This document shows, in pieces, positions 1-6,869 of a stretch of DNA of 8,179 nt. Position 1 is the first letter of the stretch. Every line of letters begins with the position of its first letter. Under the pieces are notes generated by a model. The model did no database searches, was not told where the DNA came from, and saw only the letters and a list, made by a program, of their open reading frames with translations. The position numbers and the translations under genes were made by a program. This stretch comes from Sporomusa sp. (GTDB lineage Bacteria; Bacillota_C; Negativicutes; Sporomusales; Sporomusaceae), in contig JAQSXM010000128.1 of the NCBI GenBank assembly GCA_029256645.1, positions 1-8,179 on the forward strand, written 5' to 3'.

Positions 1-23
1 TTTCACATAGTAAACAACACTTC

Positions 24-1313
24 TTACCGTAAAATCGGCAGGGTGTTAGCCCCTTGTGGCATCACGGTATATGTTGGTTTATCTGTACCGCATTTTTCTT
101 TGGCAATTCTCAGTGCCTCTTCCATAGTAGTTGCAGGAATCATGCTTGTTTTAGCCAGAAACCCGGCGTTTTCGGCCCGGGTTACAAGAATGTAGGTGGC
201 GTAATCACTGCATTCTACCTCTTTTAACGCTACCCAGCCAGGTATTCCAAAAGCTTTACGCAGCGCTTTTTCCATAGCCAGTTTGTCGTCAAATTGGAAC
301 CAGCGGGAGAATTCCTGGGGTTCATAAATATCCGAACACTCACTTAGGATGATTACTGCACCGCCTTTTTTAACTGCATAGTAGGAATTATCCATGGTTT
401 TGCCAGTCTGGTAGAGATTAATGTCTTTAGGGAACCCACCGGCGGTAGCAATCACAATATCGGCCAGATTATCAATCTCAACACCATACAGTTGATCGAC
501 AAGTTTACAGCCCTCCTGCCAGGCAGAAACCCAGTTACCTGCAAAAATTCCACCGAACTGGCCGTCAGGCGTAGGGACCATATTGATGATAAAATCAGGC
601 TGAACAAAACCTGCAACCTCCATCATATCTTCATGTAATTCGTTGCCTTTTGTCTTTCTGGATGCCGCATTAGGATTAGATCCGGAACCCTCCTCAGCCC
701 CAAGCCCCCACAGGTGATTTTGCCTGATCGTTTTAATGGAACTAATCCCGGGAACAACACTCTTGCGTCCGCCGCCATAGCCTGCCATATAATGATATAC
801 AATGCCGCCGGTCAGGATAAGCCGGTCGGCTTCAGCCGCCAGTTTATTGATAGCAACCTCTGTGCCCCGGCTGGTTTTACCCAGATAAACCATATTGTCC
901 TCATCCCAGGCATCATGGTTTATTACTTTAATGCGCTGGCAGATGTCCTGACCACACAACTGAACAAACTCTTCCCTGGTGTTCTGGCGATGGCCCCCTA
1001 CGGCAATAATGATAGTAATATTGCCATCCGGAACACCGGCCTGGTTGAGGGTGGCAATAATCTCAGGCAGCACCAGCGGCATTTGCTGCCAGGCACGGGT
1101 AACATCACTGACAGCAATCACTACTTTTTCGCCCGGTTTTACGATTTCCCTCAGAGGCGGCGAATCAATCGCTGTTGCCAGCGCAGTCCGGACAGCCTGG
1201 GGGATGTCAGCCACAGGCGGATATTCTTTACCAATAATCTCCTGCAGCAATTGCTCTGCAGGAATAGAAAAATTCAGTTCTTCTGTACCGTATTTCAAAT
1301 TAAATTCTCTCAT
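24..1313 (-). CDS. larA: LarA-family nickel-dependent 2-hydroxyacid racemase/epimerase (copy 1)
   Basis: This 429-residue protein belongs to the LarA (DUF2088) family, which uses a covalently bound nickel-pincer nucleotide (NPN) to racemise or epimerise the alpha carbon of 2-hydroxyacids. The N-terminal catalytic domain carries SDVTR (69-73), GGHR with His108, and HYMAGYGGGRK with His174 and Lys184, followed by His200. These match the known LarA catalytic set in identity and spacing: His108, His174, the NPN-anchoring Lys184 and His200. A C-terminal segment with YQTGK (301-305) matches the second-domain lysine region. Length is normal for the family. The start is supported by GAGAGGTG a few bases upstream of ATG. 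It lies 38 bp after the other larA copy, so the two are probably cotranscribed. No larB, larC or larE cofactor genes are in the window, so NPN must be made from elsewhere in the genome. Family assignment is firm. The substrate is not: the family includes lactate, malate and other hydroxyacid racemases and gluconate 2-epimerases. Confidence 0.9.
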   Translation of the reverse strand: MREFNLKYGTEELNFSIPAEQLLQEIIGKEYPPVADIPQAVRTALATAIDSPPLREIVKPGEKVVIAVSDVTRAWQQMPLVLPEIIATLNQAGVPDGNITIIIAVGGHRQNTREEFVQLCGQDICQRIKVINHDAWDEDNMVYLGKTSRGTEVAINKLAAEADRLILTGGIVYHYMAGYGGGRKSVVPGISSIKTIRQNHLWGLGAEEGSGSNPNAASRKTKGNELHEDMMEVAGFVQPDFIINMVPTPDGQFGGIFAGNWVSAWQEGCKLVDQLYGVEIDNLADIVIATAGGFPKDINLYQTGKTMDNSYYAVKKGGAVIILSECSDIYEPQEFSRWFQFDDKLAMEKALRKAFGIPGWVALKEVECSDYATYILVTRAENAGFLAKTSMIPATTMEEALRIAKEKCGTDKPTYTVMPQGANTLPILR

Positions 1314-1351
1314 TTAGCACCTCTCCCAAAGCTTGTTTATTCTCAAAGCCC

Positions 1352-2623
1352 CTATTTAATGATCGGCAGCATATCCGGCGCATGTGTAAGAACGGTTACC
1401 CTTGCATCTTTTCCATGTTTATCCAGGGCAGCAGCCAGGGCATTCTGCACGGTGGCAAACGGGGTAAATCCGAGCCGCTTGGCATCTGCAGACACAATAC
1501 CATCAGAAACAATAAATACCGCTTCACGCTCTTTCACTTGAGCCCAGGCAATAGCCAGCGCGGCTGCGACTTCATCAGCTACCTGTTTTTCTGCTACCAT
1601 CTGCTTCAGACAAGCAGCTGTACAGCCGGTAATATCCAGCATATCGCCGTGGGTCACGGCAACACCTTCATAGCACGGAGTAGCCAGTATAATGGTTCCG
1701 CCGGCCTTTACAGCAAGGTCGGAAGGATATAATGTCTTATGCGCCTGCCAAAATTCAATATCACAGGGATGTGAGCCGGCGATTACGATATCTGCCGCTT
1801 CCGGAATCTCAACTGCATATACCTCTCTTGACAAGCCAACTCCCTGACTGAATGCTTCCTCAACATCGCCAAAGAAAGCGCCAACAACCTGACCATGCCG
1901 GTTTAAAACAGTGTTAAATATGGTATGCAACCCAATCTTGCCTGCAATCATATTTAGCTCCCGGCGGACCGGATTATCTTCCATTCCCAAGTAAGAGCGC
2001 GGTGCCCGTACACTCAGTAAATGGGTTTCGGCGGTAGTGTGCTCCCCGGAGATACCAGGCTGAACAATTTTAGCGCCACCGGCAAAGCCGGGAATATGAT
2101 GGGGTACGATACTGCCGATACCAATCTTGAAGTCGGCTTCATAGGCCTCGCGATTAACCCAGACACTGGTCCCGTTTGGGGTCTGTCCAAGGTCAATGAG
2201 GGCTTCCGGATTTTTAAAATCATGATTTTTAATAGTTACCCGCTTAACTACAGCCTCACCGAATTTAGCAATTATTTCTTCCTCAGTCATAAAACGGTGT
2301 GTCCCTAACGCAATGATAATAGTTATCTGCTCATCGGCAATACCAGCTGCATTCATTTCATCAAGCAATACCGGAATAATCTCCTGCGTCGGTGTTAGAC
2401 GGGTATTATCATCCGCCACGATGACTACCTTTTTCGCACCTTTAACCAATTCTTGCAATTTCTTGGTGCCAATTGGTTTATTTAGAGCCCTAATGATTTC
2501 CTGTCTGATATCAGCTACAGCTGCTACATCCTTAGGTGAAAACACTCCTATCAGATTATTCTGGGGAATAGTTATTTTTACCGTTTCCTGCCCATAAGGC
2601 AATTCTGCTACTGTTACCTGCAC
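1352..2623 (-). CDS. larA: LarA-family nickel-dependent 2-hydroxyacid racemase/epimerase (copy 2)
   Basis: This is a second LarA (DUF2088) protein of about 423 residues, clearly diverged from its downstream neighbour and so probably with another substrate. Numbered from the chosen GTG, it has DDNTR (71-75), GTHR with His109, HHIPGFAGGAK with His175 and Lys185, and His201. The NPN-binding lysine and the histidine set are therefore all intact. The C-terminal part has WQAHK, equivalent to the lysine region of the second domain. An ATG lies three codons upstream at 2632, but the ribosome binding site AGAAAGG abuts it with no spacer; the GTG at 2623 has a 9-base spacing and is preferred. It begins 26 bp after a small ORF and is followed by the first larA copy. 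The terminator at 2862-2902 separates it from panB, so a promoter probably lies between about 2750 and 2860, though none is clear. Family firm, substrate unknown. Confidence 0.88.
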   Translation of the reverse strand: MQVTVAELPYGQETVKITIPQNNLIGVFSPKDVAAVADIRQEIIRALNKPIGTKKLQELVKGAKKVVIVADDNTRLTPTQEIIPVLLDEMNAAGIADEQITIIIALGTHRFMTEEEIIAKFGEAVVKRVTIKNHDFKNPEALIDLGQTPNGTSVWVNREAYEADFKIGIGSIVPHHIPGFAGGAKIVQPGISGEHTTAETHLLSVRAPRSYLGMEDNPVRRELNMIAGKIGLHTIFNTVLNRHGQVVGAFFGDVEEAFSQGVGLSREVYAVEIPEAADIVIAGSHPCDIEFWQAHKTLYPSDLAVKAGGTIILATPCYEGVAVTHGDMLDITGCTAACLKQMVAEKQVADEVAAALAIAWAQVKEREAVFIVSDGIVSADAKRLGFTPFATVQNALAAALDKHGKDARVTVLTHAPDMLPIIK

Positions 2624-2649
2624 AACTAACATCCTTTCTAAACACTCTC

Positions 2650-2748
2650 TTACTTACGAGCACCTGCTGCTACGCGCGCGGCAAACTCAATTGCGGCTAT
2701 CATGCTGCGACTAATGATCACGATAGATTTCGCAACTGAGTTCAGCAC
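2650..2748 (-). CDS. Candidate small protein (32 aa), unrecognised
   Basis: This 32-codon ORF occupies the gap between the panB terminator and larA copy 2. It starts at GTG (2746-2748) and ends at TAA. GAGAGGTG lies just upstream with about 5 bases of spacing; an in-frame GTG at 2754 is too close to that site. The peptide begins MLNSVAKSIV, contains SRSMIAAIEFAARV and ends GARK. It is rich in Ala, Ile and Val with regularly spaced Arg and Lys and a single Glu, as in an amphipathic or membrane-associated helix. Codon choice resembles the neighbouring genes, including GC-rich GCC, GCG and CGC codons within an otherwise AT-rich gap. The next gene starts 26 bp later, so cotranscription with the larA pair is likely. 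I do not recognise the family and assign no function. It could still be a chance ORF; comparison with relatives would decide. Confidence 0.45.
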   Translation of the reverse strand: MLNSVAKSIVIISRSMIAAIEFAARVAAGARK

Positions 2749-2861
2749 TTGCACCTCTCTTCATTAAATTCATATGTATTAGTTTTTTAAATTGTCTCTC
2801 AATTCCTGCAGAATTTATTGACCAGCATCATGAAAATATTGAACAGACTTATTTCCTTAAT

Positions 2862-2902
2862 AAAAAAGGGCTGGAGGATCAATAAAATCCTCACAGCCTT
2901 TT
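2862..2902 (-). terminator. Rho-independent terminator after panB copy 1
   Basis: On the minus strand, 12 bases past the panB stop codon, GGCTG/CAGCC plus ATCCTC/GAGGAT form an 11-bp stem with one bulged base and a 7-base loop. The stem is flanked by A and T runs and followed by TTTTTT. It should end the ilvD-panB-panB transcript and makes the larA pair a separate unit. The A-rich flank on the other side could give weak bidirectional activity, but no plus-strand gene is present. Confidence 0.85.
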
Positions 2903-2914
2903 CCATCGTGTTTT

Positions 2915-3769
2915 TTATTTTTTATCCAAAGCAATCAGAAACTCTTTCACATCTTCTTCTTTCATACCATAGGTATGCTCGGCATCAACCGGGAACTGCG
3001 CTGCCCGGACTTCATCCACATATTCTTTAAAGGCATTTGTCAAAACCTCGCCCACATTGGCGTACTTCTTAACAAATTTCGGGGTAAAATTATCATACAT
3101 GCCCACCATATCGGCATATATGAGCAACTGACCATGGGTATAAGAACCTGCGCCAATTCCCAGGATTGGGATACCGGCTCTTTCAGTAATCGCTTTACCT
3201 ACAGCCGTGGGAACACCTTCTACCAGAATACTAAAGGCACCCGCTTCCTCGACAACCTTGGCCTGATCAACGATCTTCATAGCTGCCGCCGCACTGCGAC
3301 CTTGCGCTTTATAGCCACCGATTTGCCCCATGAACTGCGGGGTCAGCCCGATATGTCCCATTACCAGTATGCCGGCTTGCTGGATAGCTTTGACCCGCTC
3401 AGCGATCATCGGGCCACCTCCTTCGAGCTTAATGGCATCTACATCTGCCTCTTTAATAAGCCGTCCGGCATTGGCGATTGCTTGCTCATTGGATGTCTGA
3501 TATGACATATAAGGCATATCACCTACGATAAAGGTATTGGGGGCACCGCGCCGGACTGCCTGGCAATGGCGCACCATATCATCCATGGTAACTGGGAAAG
3601 TAGTATCATAGCCTAACGTCACCATACCCAGCGAGTCGCCAACCAGGATCATATCCACGCCGGCTTTTTCCTGCATTTTTGCGGTTAAATAGTCATAGGC
3701 CGTAAGGTATACTATTTTTTCCCCTTTGCTCACCATCTGGGCAAAATCATTAATTGTTTTTCTAGCCAT
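2915..3769 (-). CDS. panB: 3-methyl-2-oxobutanoate hydroxymethyltransferase (PanB), canonical-looking copy 1
   Basis: PanB is a TIM-barrel enzyme that transfers a hydroxymethyl group from 5,10-methylene-tetrahydrofolate to 2-oxoisovalerate, giving 2-ketopantoate; the reaction is reversible. Using the ATG at 3769 the protein has 284 residues, close to normal. It has TAYDY (23-27), VGDSLG with Mg ligand Asp45 and Ser46, the second Mg ligand Asp84 in GDMP, KLEGG with Lys114 and Glu116, GHIGLTPQ with His139, the catalytic Glu184 in VEGVP, and GIGAG (204-208). All known active-site positions are kept. An ATG at 3784 would add five residues (MRCCR), but GAGGTG lies between the two and is correctly spaced for 3769. 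It starts 26 bp after the other panB-like gene and is the last gene before a terminator. It could serve pantothenate synthesis, but panC and panD are absent here, so a dedicated catabolic role is possible. Confidence 0.9.
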   Translation of the reverse strand: MARKTINDFAQMVSKGEKIVYLTAYDYLTAKMQEKAGVDMILVGDSLGMVTLGYDTTFPVTMDDMVRHCQAVRRGAPNTFIVGDMPYMSYQTSNEQAIANAGRLIKEADVDAIKLEGGGPMIAERVKAIQQAGILVMGHIGLTPQFMGQIGGYKAQGRSAAAAMKIVDQAKVVEEAGAFSILVEGVPTAVGKAITERAGIPILGIGAGSYTHGQLLIYADMVGMYDNFTPKFVKKYANVGEVLTNAFKEYVDEVRAAQFPVDAEHTYGMKEEDVKEFLIALDKK

Positions 3770-3795
3770 TCTACAGCACCTCATTTTTTAGATAA

Positions 3796-4629
3796 TTAGT
3801 ATAAACGTTTCAAATCCTCATCGTTCATGGTAAAGCAGTGCTTTTCTTCCGGGAAGGTACCATCATCAATTTCTTTGCACCAGGTATCAAAAGCTTCTAC
3901 CATTTGTGGTCCCATCTGAGCGTATTGCTTAACAAACTTCGGTACAAATTTATCAAAAATACCCACTAAATCATAAGCATTAAGGTTGTGGCCTGTGCAG
4001 TCTTTACCGCCACCAACACTAATTGTAGCACATTTAACGCGTTCTGTGATCAGCTTGCATAATGCGGCAGGCATGCATTCTAAAACCATAGCAAATACAC
4101 CGGCATTATCAATAGCGATTGCAGCCTCTAGCAGCTTCTCAGCCGCTTCAGCGCTCTTGCCCTGGACCTTAAAACCACCCATCATTGCGGCAGTTTGCGG
4201 TGTTAACCCAATATGACCCATAACAGGGATACCGGCATCAACCACGGCCTTGACAGTAGCAGCGATTTTTATATCTCCCTCCATCTTTACACAGTCCGCG
4301 CCGGCTTTGAGCAGGGTACCTGCATTACGAATGGCTTCATCCCGGTTAACCTGATAGGATAAGAACGGCATATCACCGACAACAAAGGTATTGGGAGCCC
4401 CCCGGCGGACGAGCTTGAGATGATACAATATGTCTTCGAGATTTACCGGTATTGTGCCATCATGGCCCTGAATGACCATTCCCAGAGAATCACCGACCAG
4501 GATGAGTTCAGCAGCCGAGCGGTCGACAATGCCTGCCATCGGAAAATCGTAAACAGTGATCATTTTGAACTTTTTACCGTTATTCTTGCATTCAAGAATC
4601 TCAGGAATCGTAATTTTCACTTTTGCCAT
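3796..4629 (-). CDS. panB: PanB-family hydroxymethyltransferase, divergent copy 2
   Basis: This 277-residue PanB paralogue sits directly upstream of the canonical-looking copy. The core chemistry is retained: TVYDF (25-29), VGDSLG with Asp47 and Ser48, Asp86 in GDMP, KMEGD with Lys115 and Glu117, GHIGLTPQ with His139, and catalytic Glu184 in LECMP. Two places differ from ordinary PanB. TAYDY has become TVYDF. The conserved GIGAG loop is replaced by SVGGG, followed by KDCTGHN where most PanBs have a DGQ-like sequence. This loop lies near the substrate, so another 2-oxo acid is a reasonable inference. A strong AGGAGGG with 8-base spacing supports the ATG. It lies 43 bp after the ilvD-like gene and 26 bp before the next panB, in one operon. 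The PanB family assignment is firm; ketopantoate as the natural substrate is uncertain. Confidence 0.87.
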   Translation of the reverse strand: MAKVKITIPEILECKNNGKKFKMITVYDFPMAGIVDRSAAELILVGDSLGMVIQGHDGTIPVNLEDILYHLKLVRRGAPNTFVVGDMPFLSYQVNRDEAIRNAGTLLKAGADCVKMEGDIKIAATVKAVVDAGIPVMGHIGLTPQTAAMMGGFKVQGKSAEAAEKLLEAAIAIDNAGVFAMVLECMPAALCKLITERVKCATISVGGGKDCTGHNLNAYDLVGIFDKFVPKFVKQYAQMGPQMVEAFDTWCKEIDDGTFPEEKHCFTMNDEDLKRLY

Positions 4630-4672
4630 AGTTATATTCCCTCCTGTTTTTGATGTTTTATCTTTAAACTAC

Positions 4673-6337
4673 CTACTTAAAAACAGCACCAGCCATAGCG
4701 GATGATACCATCTTTGCATAGCGGTCAAGATAGCTGCCCTTAATTACATGGTCCTGGGCCACAGGCTTCCAGGCCGCTTTACGGCGAGCCAGTTCCTCTT
4801 CCGGTACATGTAGCTGAATTATGCCGTCGGTGATATTAATTTCAATCATATCACCCTCTTCAATTAAGGCAATCGGCCCCCCCTCTGCTGCTTCAGGTGA
4901 GATATGGCCCACAGCAGCTCCGGCAGTAGCGCCTGAGAAACGGCCATCAGTTACCAAAGCCACTTCTTTAGATAAGCCCATTCCGACAATCGCAGCAGTA
5001 GCTGTGAGCATTTCCCGCATACCTGGGCCGCCTTTCGGCCCTTCATAGCGTACCACTACGACATCACCTGGCTTGATTTGTCCTCCATAAATGGCAGCTA
5101 CAGCCGGCTCTTCCTGATTAAAAATCCTCGCCGGGCCTTTGTGGTGATGCATTTCCGGTACAACAGCGGCACTCTTGCACACCGAACCTTCAGGTGCCAG
5201 ATTGCCATACAGTAGTTGCAGCCCGCCTTGCGCTGAATAAGGATTATCCATGGGCCTGATTACATTGCTGTTAATTACCTTTGTTTCACTCACATTCTCA
5301 GCAACTGTTTTACCTGTAACAGTTAAAACATCTTTGTGCAAAAGTCCGTCCCGGCATAATTGCCCCATCAGCGCGGTTATACCGCCAGCATTATGTACAT
5401 CAGCAGGATAATGGCCATTATTAGCAGGCTTTATTTTTACCAGATGAGGAACTCTCTTAGCAAGTTCCGCAAAGCTGTTAATATCAAAATCAATATCTGC
5501 AGTTTTGGCCAGCGCGGTTAAATGTAAAATGGTATTAGTTGAGCCCCCAATGGCCAAATCTACCGTAATTGTATTTTCGATTGCTGCTTTTGTTACGATC
5601 TGACGTGGTAAAATCGACTTATTATAAAGCTCCATAATCTTAATACCCGTTTGTTTAGCTAAAGCCAGTCTTCTGCCAGTGCCAGCCAGACACGTGGAGC
5701 CTGGTAAACACATCCCTAGCGCTTCTGTAAGAAAATTCATTGTATTGGCTGTTCCCAACAGGTTACATGCCCCGCAACCAGGTAACGCATCTCTTTCTCT
5801 TTTGGATAGCTCCTCACGGGTGATAATACCTCTGGCAACATCACCCTGCGCCGCCATCAAGTCTGTATAACCTATTTCCTGACCATCAACACAGCCAGTA
5901 GCCATTGGCCCGCCACTAATCATGATTGCCGGAATGCTAAGGCGAACGGCTGACATCAGCAGGCCTGGGGTTATTTTATCACAGTTAGTAATCAGCACCA
6001 TGGCATCATATTGATGACCATTGACCATACACTCTACGGAATCACAGATTAACTCCCTGCTGGCCAGCGGATAATGCATACCATAGTTCCCTTGGGCAAT
6101 ACCATCACAAAGACCAATTGTGGGAAACTCTATCGGTGTACCGCCTGCGGAAATAATACCCTCCCTAACAGCTTTGGCTATGCTATCCAGATGCATATGG
6201 CCTGGCATTGTCTCGTTCTGGGTATTTACAATAGCTACTAATGGTTTATCCAGGTCTTCCGGCAAATGCCCCATAGAATAATACAGTGCGCGGTGTGTTG
6301 CCCGTTCTAAACCCCTTGTGGTAATATGACTCCTCAT
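4673..6337 (-). CDS. ilvD: IlvD/EDD-family dihydroxy-acid dehydratase
   Basis: The 554-residue product is an iron-sulfur dehydratase of the IlvD/EDD family, which turns 2,3-dihydroxy acids into 2-oxo acids. Visible features are GLCDGIAQG with Asp78, the cluster motif NCDK with Cys119 and the lysine (121) that is carbamylated in relatives, CGAC with Cys188 and Cys191, and GRFSGAT with catalytic Ser468. The first cluster cysteine of [2Fe-2S] members (TPC motif) is replaced by MPGH, as in E. coli-type oxygen-sensitive dehydratases, which fits an anaerobe. Several blocks differ from housekeeping IlvD: NTQNETMPGH in place of the usual NSWNE-VPGH, and CGACNLLGTANTM in place of CGSCSGMFTANSM. Substrate specificity may therefore differ from dihydroxyisovalerate, for example a sugar-type or branched acid. 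AGAGGAGG lies upstream with a slightly long 11-base spacing. It heads an operon with two panB genes; no ilvB, ilvC or ilvE is near. Confidence 0.88.
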   Translation of the reverse strand: MRSHITTRGLERATHRALYYSMGHLPEDLDKPLVAIVNTQNETMPGHMHLDSIAKAVREGIISAGGTPIEFPTIGLCDGIAQGNYGMHYPLASRELICDSVECMVNGHQYDAMVLITNCDKITPGLLMSAVRLSIPAIMISGGPMATGCVDGQEIGYTDLMAAQGDVARGIITREELSKRERDALPGCGACNLLGTANTMNFLTEALGMCLPGSTCLAGTGRRLALAKQTGIKIMELYNKSILPRQIVTKAAIENTITVDLAIGGSTNTILHLTALAKTADIDFDINSFAELAKRVPHLVKIKPANNGHYPADVHNAGGITALMGQLCRDGLLHKDVLTVTGKTVAENVSETKVINSNVIRPMDNPYSAQGGLQLLYGNLAPEGSVCKSAAVVPEMHHHKGPARIFNQEEPAVAAIYGGQIKPGDVVVVRYEGPKGGPGMREMLTATAAIVGMGLSKEVALVTDGRFSGATAGAAVGHISPEAAEGGPIALIEEGDMIEINITDGIIQLHVPEEELARRKAAWKPVAQDHVIKGSYLDRYAKMVSSAMAGAVFK

Positions 6338-6561
6338 AGTAATTGCTGCCTCCTCTTGTTAATCGTTCTATCTCAATGAAGTCACACACAAACCCAGTCA
6401 ATAGATCGGTGTTGTTATCTTGGATAATCAATTCCTTTAAAACAATGCTTTTACCTTCTGAATTTTTTGACATTACCATTAGGAATCTTGTCGTATTAGT
6501 ATCCAGCCCTACTTTTCATCATTAGGAGGCGGCAAGTAGCCATCTCGCCACCAACCGCTAA
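6338..6561 (-). other. Leader/intergenic region of the ilvD-panB operon
   Basis: This stretch separates the strong terminator from ilvD. On the minus strand it contains a 9-bp hairpin at 6528-6552, GGTGGCGAG/CTTGCCGCC with a 7-base loop and two wobble pairs, with no U tract; it may structure the operon leader. A minus-strand reading frame from 6479 (start MVMSKNSEGK) stays open into ilvD and is coding-like in composition, but it lacks a ribosome binding site and overlaps ilvD by about 90 bases, so it is not called as a gene. No sigma-A promoter is convincing. GG-N10-GC at about 6539-6553 is only a weak sigma-54 match. The operon promoter must nonetheless lie here, or transcripts read through from upstream. 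Confidence 0.4.
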
Positions 6562-6615
6562 ACAAAAAGGCTCTTGGAACAGATGGTGGATACCACCTAC
6601 TGTTCCAAGAGCCTT
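6562..6615 (-). terminator. Strong hairpin terminator, possibly bidirectional
   Basis: A perfect 16-bp inverted repeat, AAGGCTCTTGGAACAG at 6567-6582 and its complement at 6600-6615, encloses a second hairpin GGTGG-ATA-CCACC, separated by a 2x2 mismatch. On the minus strand the stem runs straight into TTTTTGTTT, a good intrinsic terminator. On the plus strand a T6 run follows only after six other bases, so activity in that direction is weaker. It probably belonged to the gene whose remnant lies at 6649-6819, and it insulates the ilvD operon from upstream. Confidence 0.75.
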
Positions 6616-6648
6616 CTACGGTTTTTTCCCCTACTCTAATATATAGTT

Positions 6649-6819
6649 CTATCTCATTGTAATCCGAAAAAAAATGATCGGATATACACTCAGTAGAAAC
6701 AACGCCGTAGTCAGGATAAAAAAGGCATTGGCAATATGAATGTTCATATCATAGATCTTTACAACAATAACCGCGCTATGGCTGTTGGCATGCTGGAATA
6801 AGTGCAGTCCAGGCAGCAA
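6649..6819 (-). pseudogene. Possible 3' remnant of a membrane-protein gene
   Basis: Between two terminators a minus-strand frame of 56 codons stays open to a TAG at 6649-6651, just before the strong terminator. It encodes a plausible protein C-terminus: HANSHSAVIVVKIYDM, then one hydrophobic stretch (IANAFFILTTALFLLSV), ending RITMR. There is no usable start: the frame opens after a TAA at 6820-6822, and the internal ATG before NIHIAN has no ribosome binding site. A membrane-like end, a stop and then a strong terminator suggest the tail of a deleted transporter-like gene. I cannot name the family. A free-standing 32-residue single-pass peptide from the internal ATG is an alternative, and chance cannot be excluded. 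Confidence 0.35.
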
Positions 6820-6832
6820 TTAAGTCCGGGCT

Positions 6833-6858
6833 AAAAAACTCCCAGTTAAAAAACCGGG
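6833..6858 (-). terminator. Rho-independent terminator after the SDR gene
   Basis: On the minus strand, 11 bases past the SDR stop codon, CCCGGTT-TTTT-AACTGGG forms a 7-bp stem with a 4-base loop, followed by AG and then TTTTTT. This is a standard intrinsic terminator and makes the dehydrogenase gene monocistronic. Confidence 0.85.
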
Positions 6859-6869
6859 ATTTTCTGATT

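Noticed and set aside
714..1541. Long plus-strand ORF opposite the larA genes
   Set aside because: It is an antisense shadow of larA copy 1 and the end of copy 2; its translation shows no recognisable domain and both larA frames have full catalytic motifs.
2773..2802. TTGAGA followed about 18 bases later by TACATA as a sigma-A promoter for the larA pair
   Set aside because: The -35 is good but the -10 matches only 3 of 6 positions. A promoter is expected here, but this one is not convincing.
2975..3505. 176-codon plus-strand ORF opposite panB copy 1
   Set aside because: It is antisense to a well-conserved panB gene and has no domain or ribosome binding site of note.
6246..6479. 77-codon minus-strand ORF overlapping the start of ilvD
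   Set aside because: It has no ribosome binding site and overlaps ilvD by about 90 bases in another frame; the upstream part is noted only as a possible remnant.
6538..6554. GG-N10-GC sigma-54-like sequence upstream of ilvD
   Set aside because: The GG and GC spacing fits, but most of the -24 element (TGGTGG for TGGCAC) and part of the -12 do not match, and it coincides with a hairpin stem.
6562..6615. T-box-like string AGGTGGTATCCACC inside the minus-strand hairpin, upstream of ilvD
   Set aside because: It resembles the T-box AGGGTGGNACCGCG only loosely and is better explained as the inner stem of a nested hairpin. No specifier stem or separate antiterminator/terminator pair is visible.
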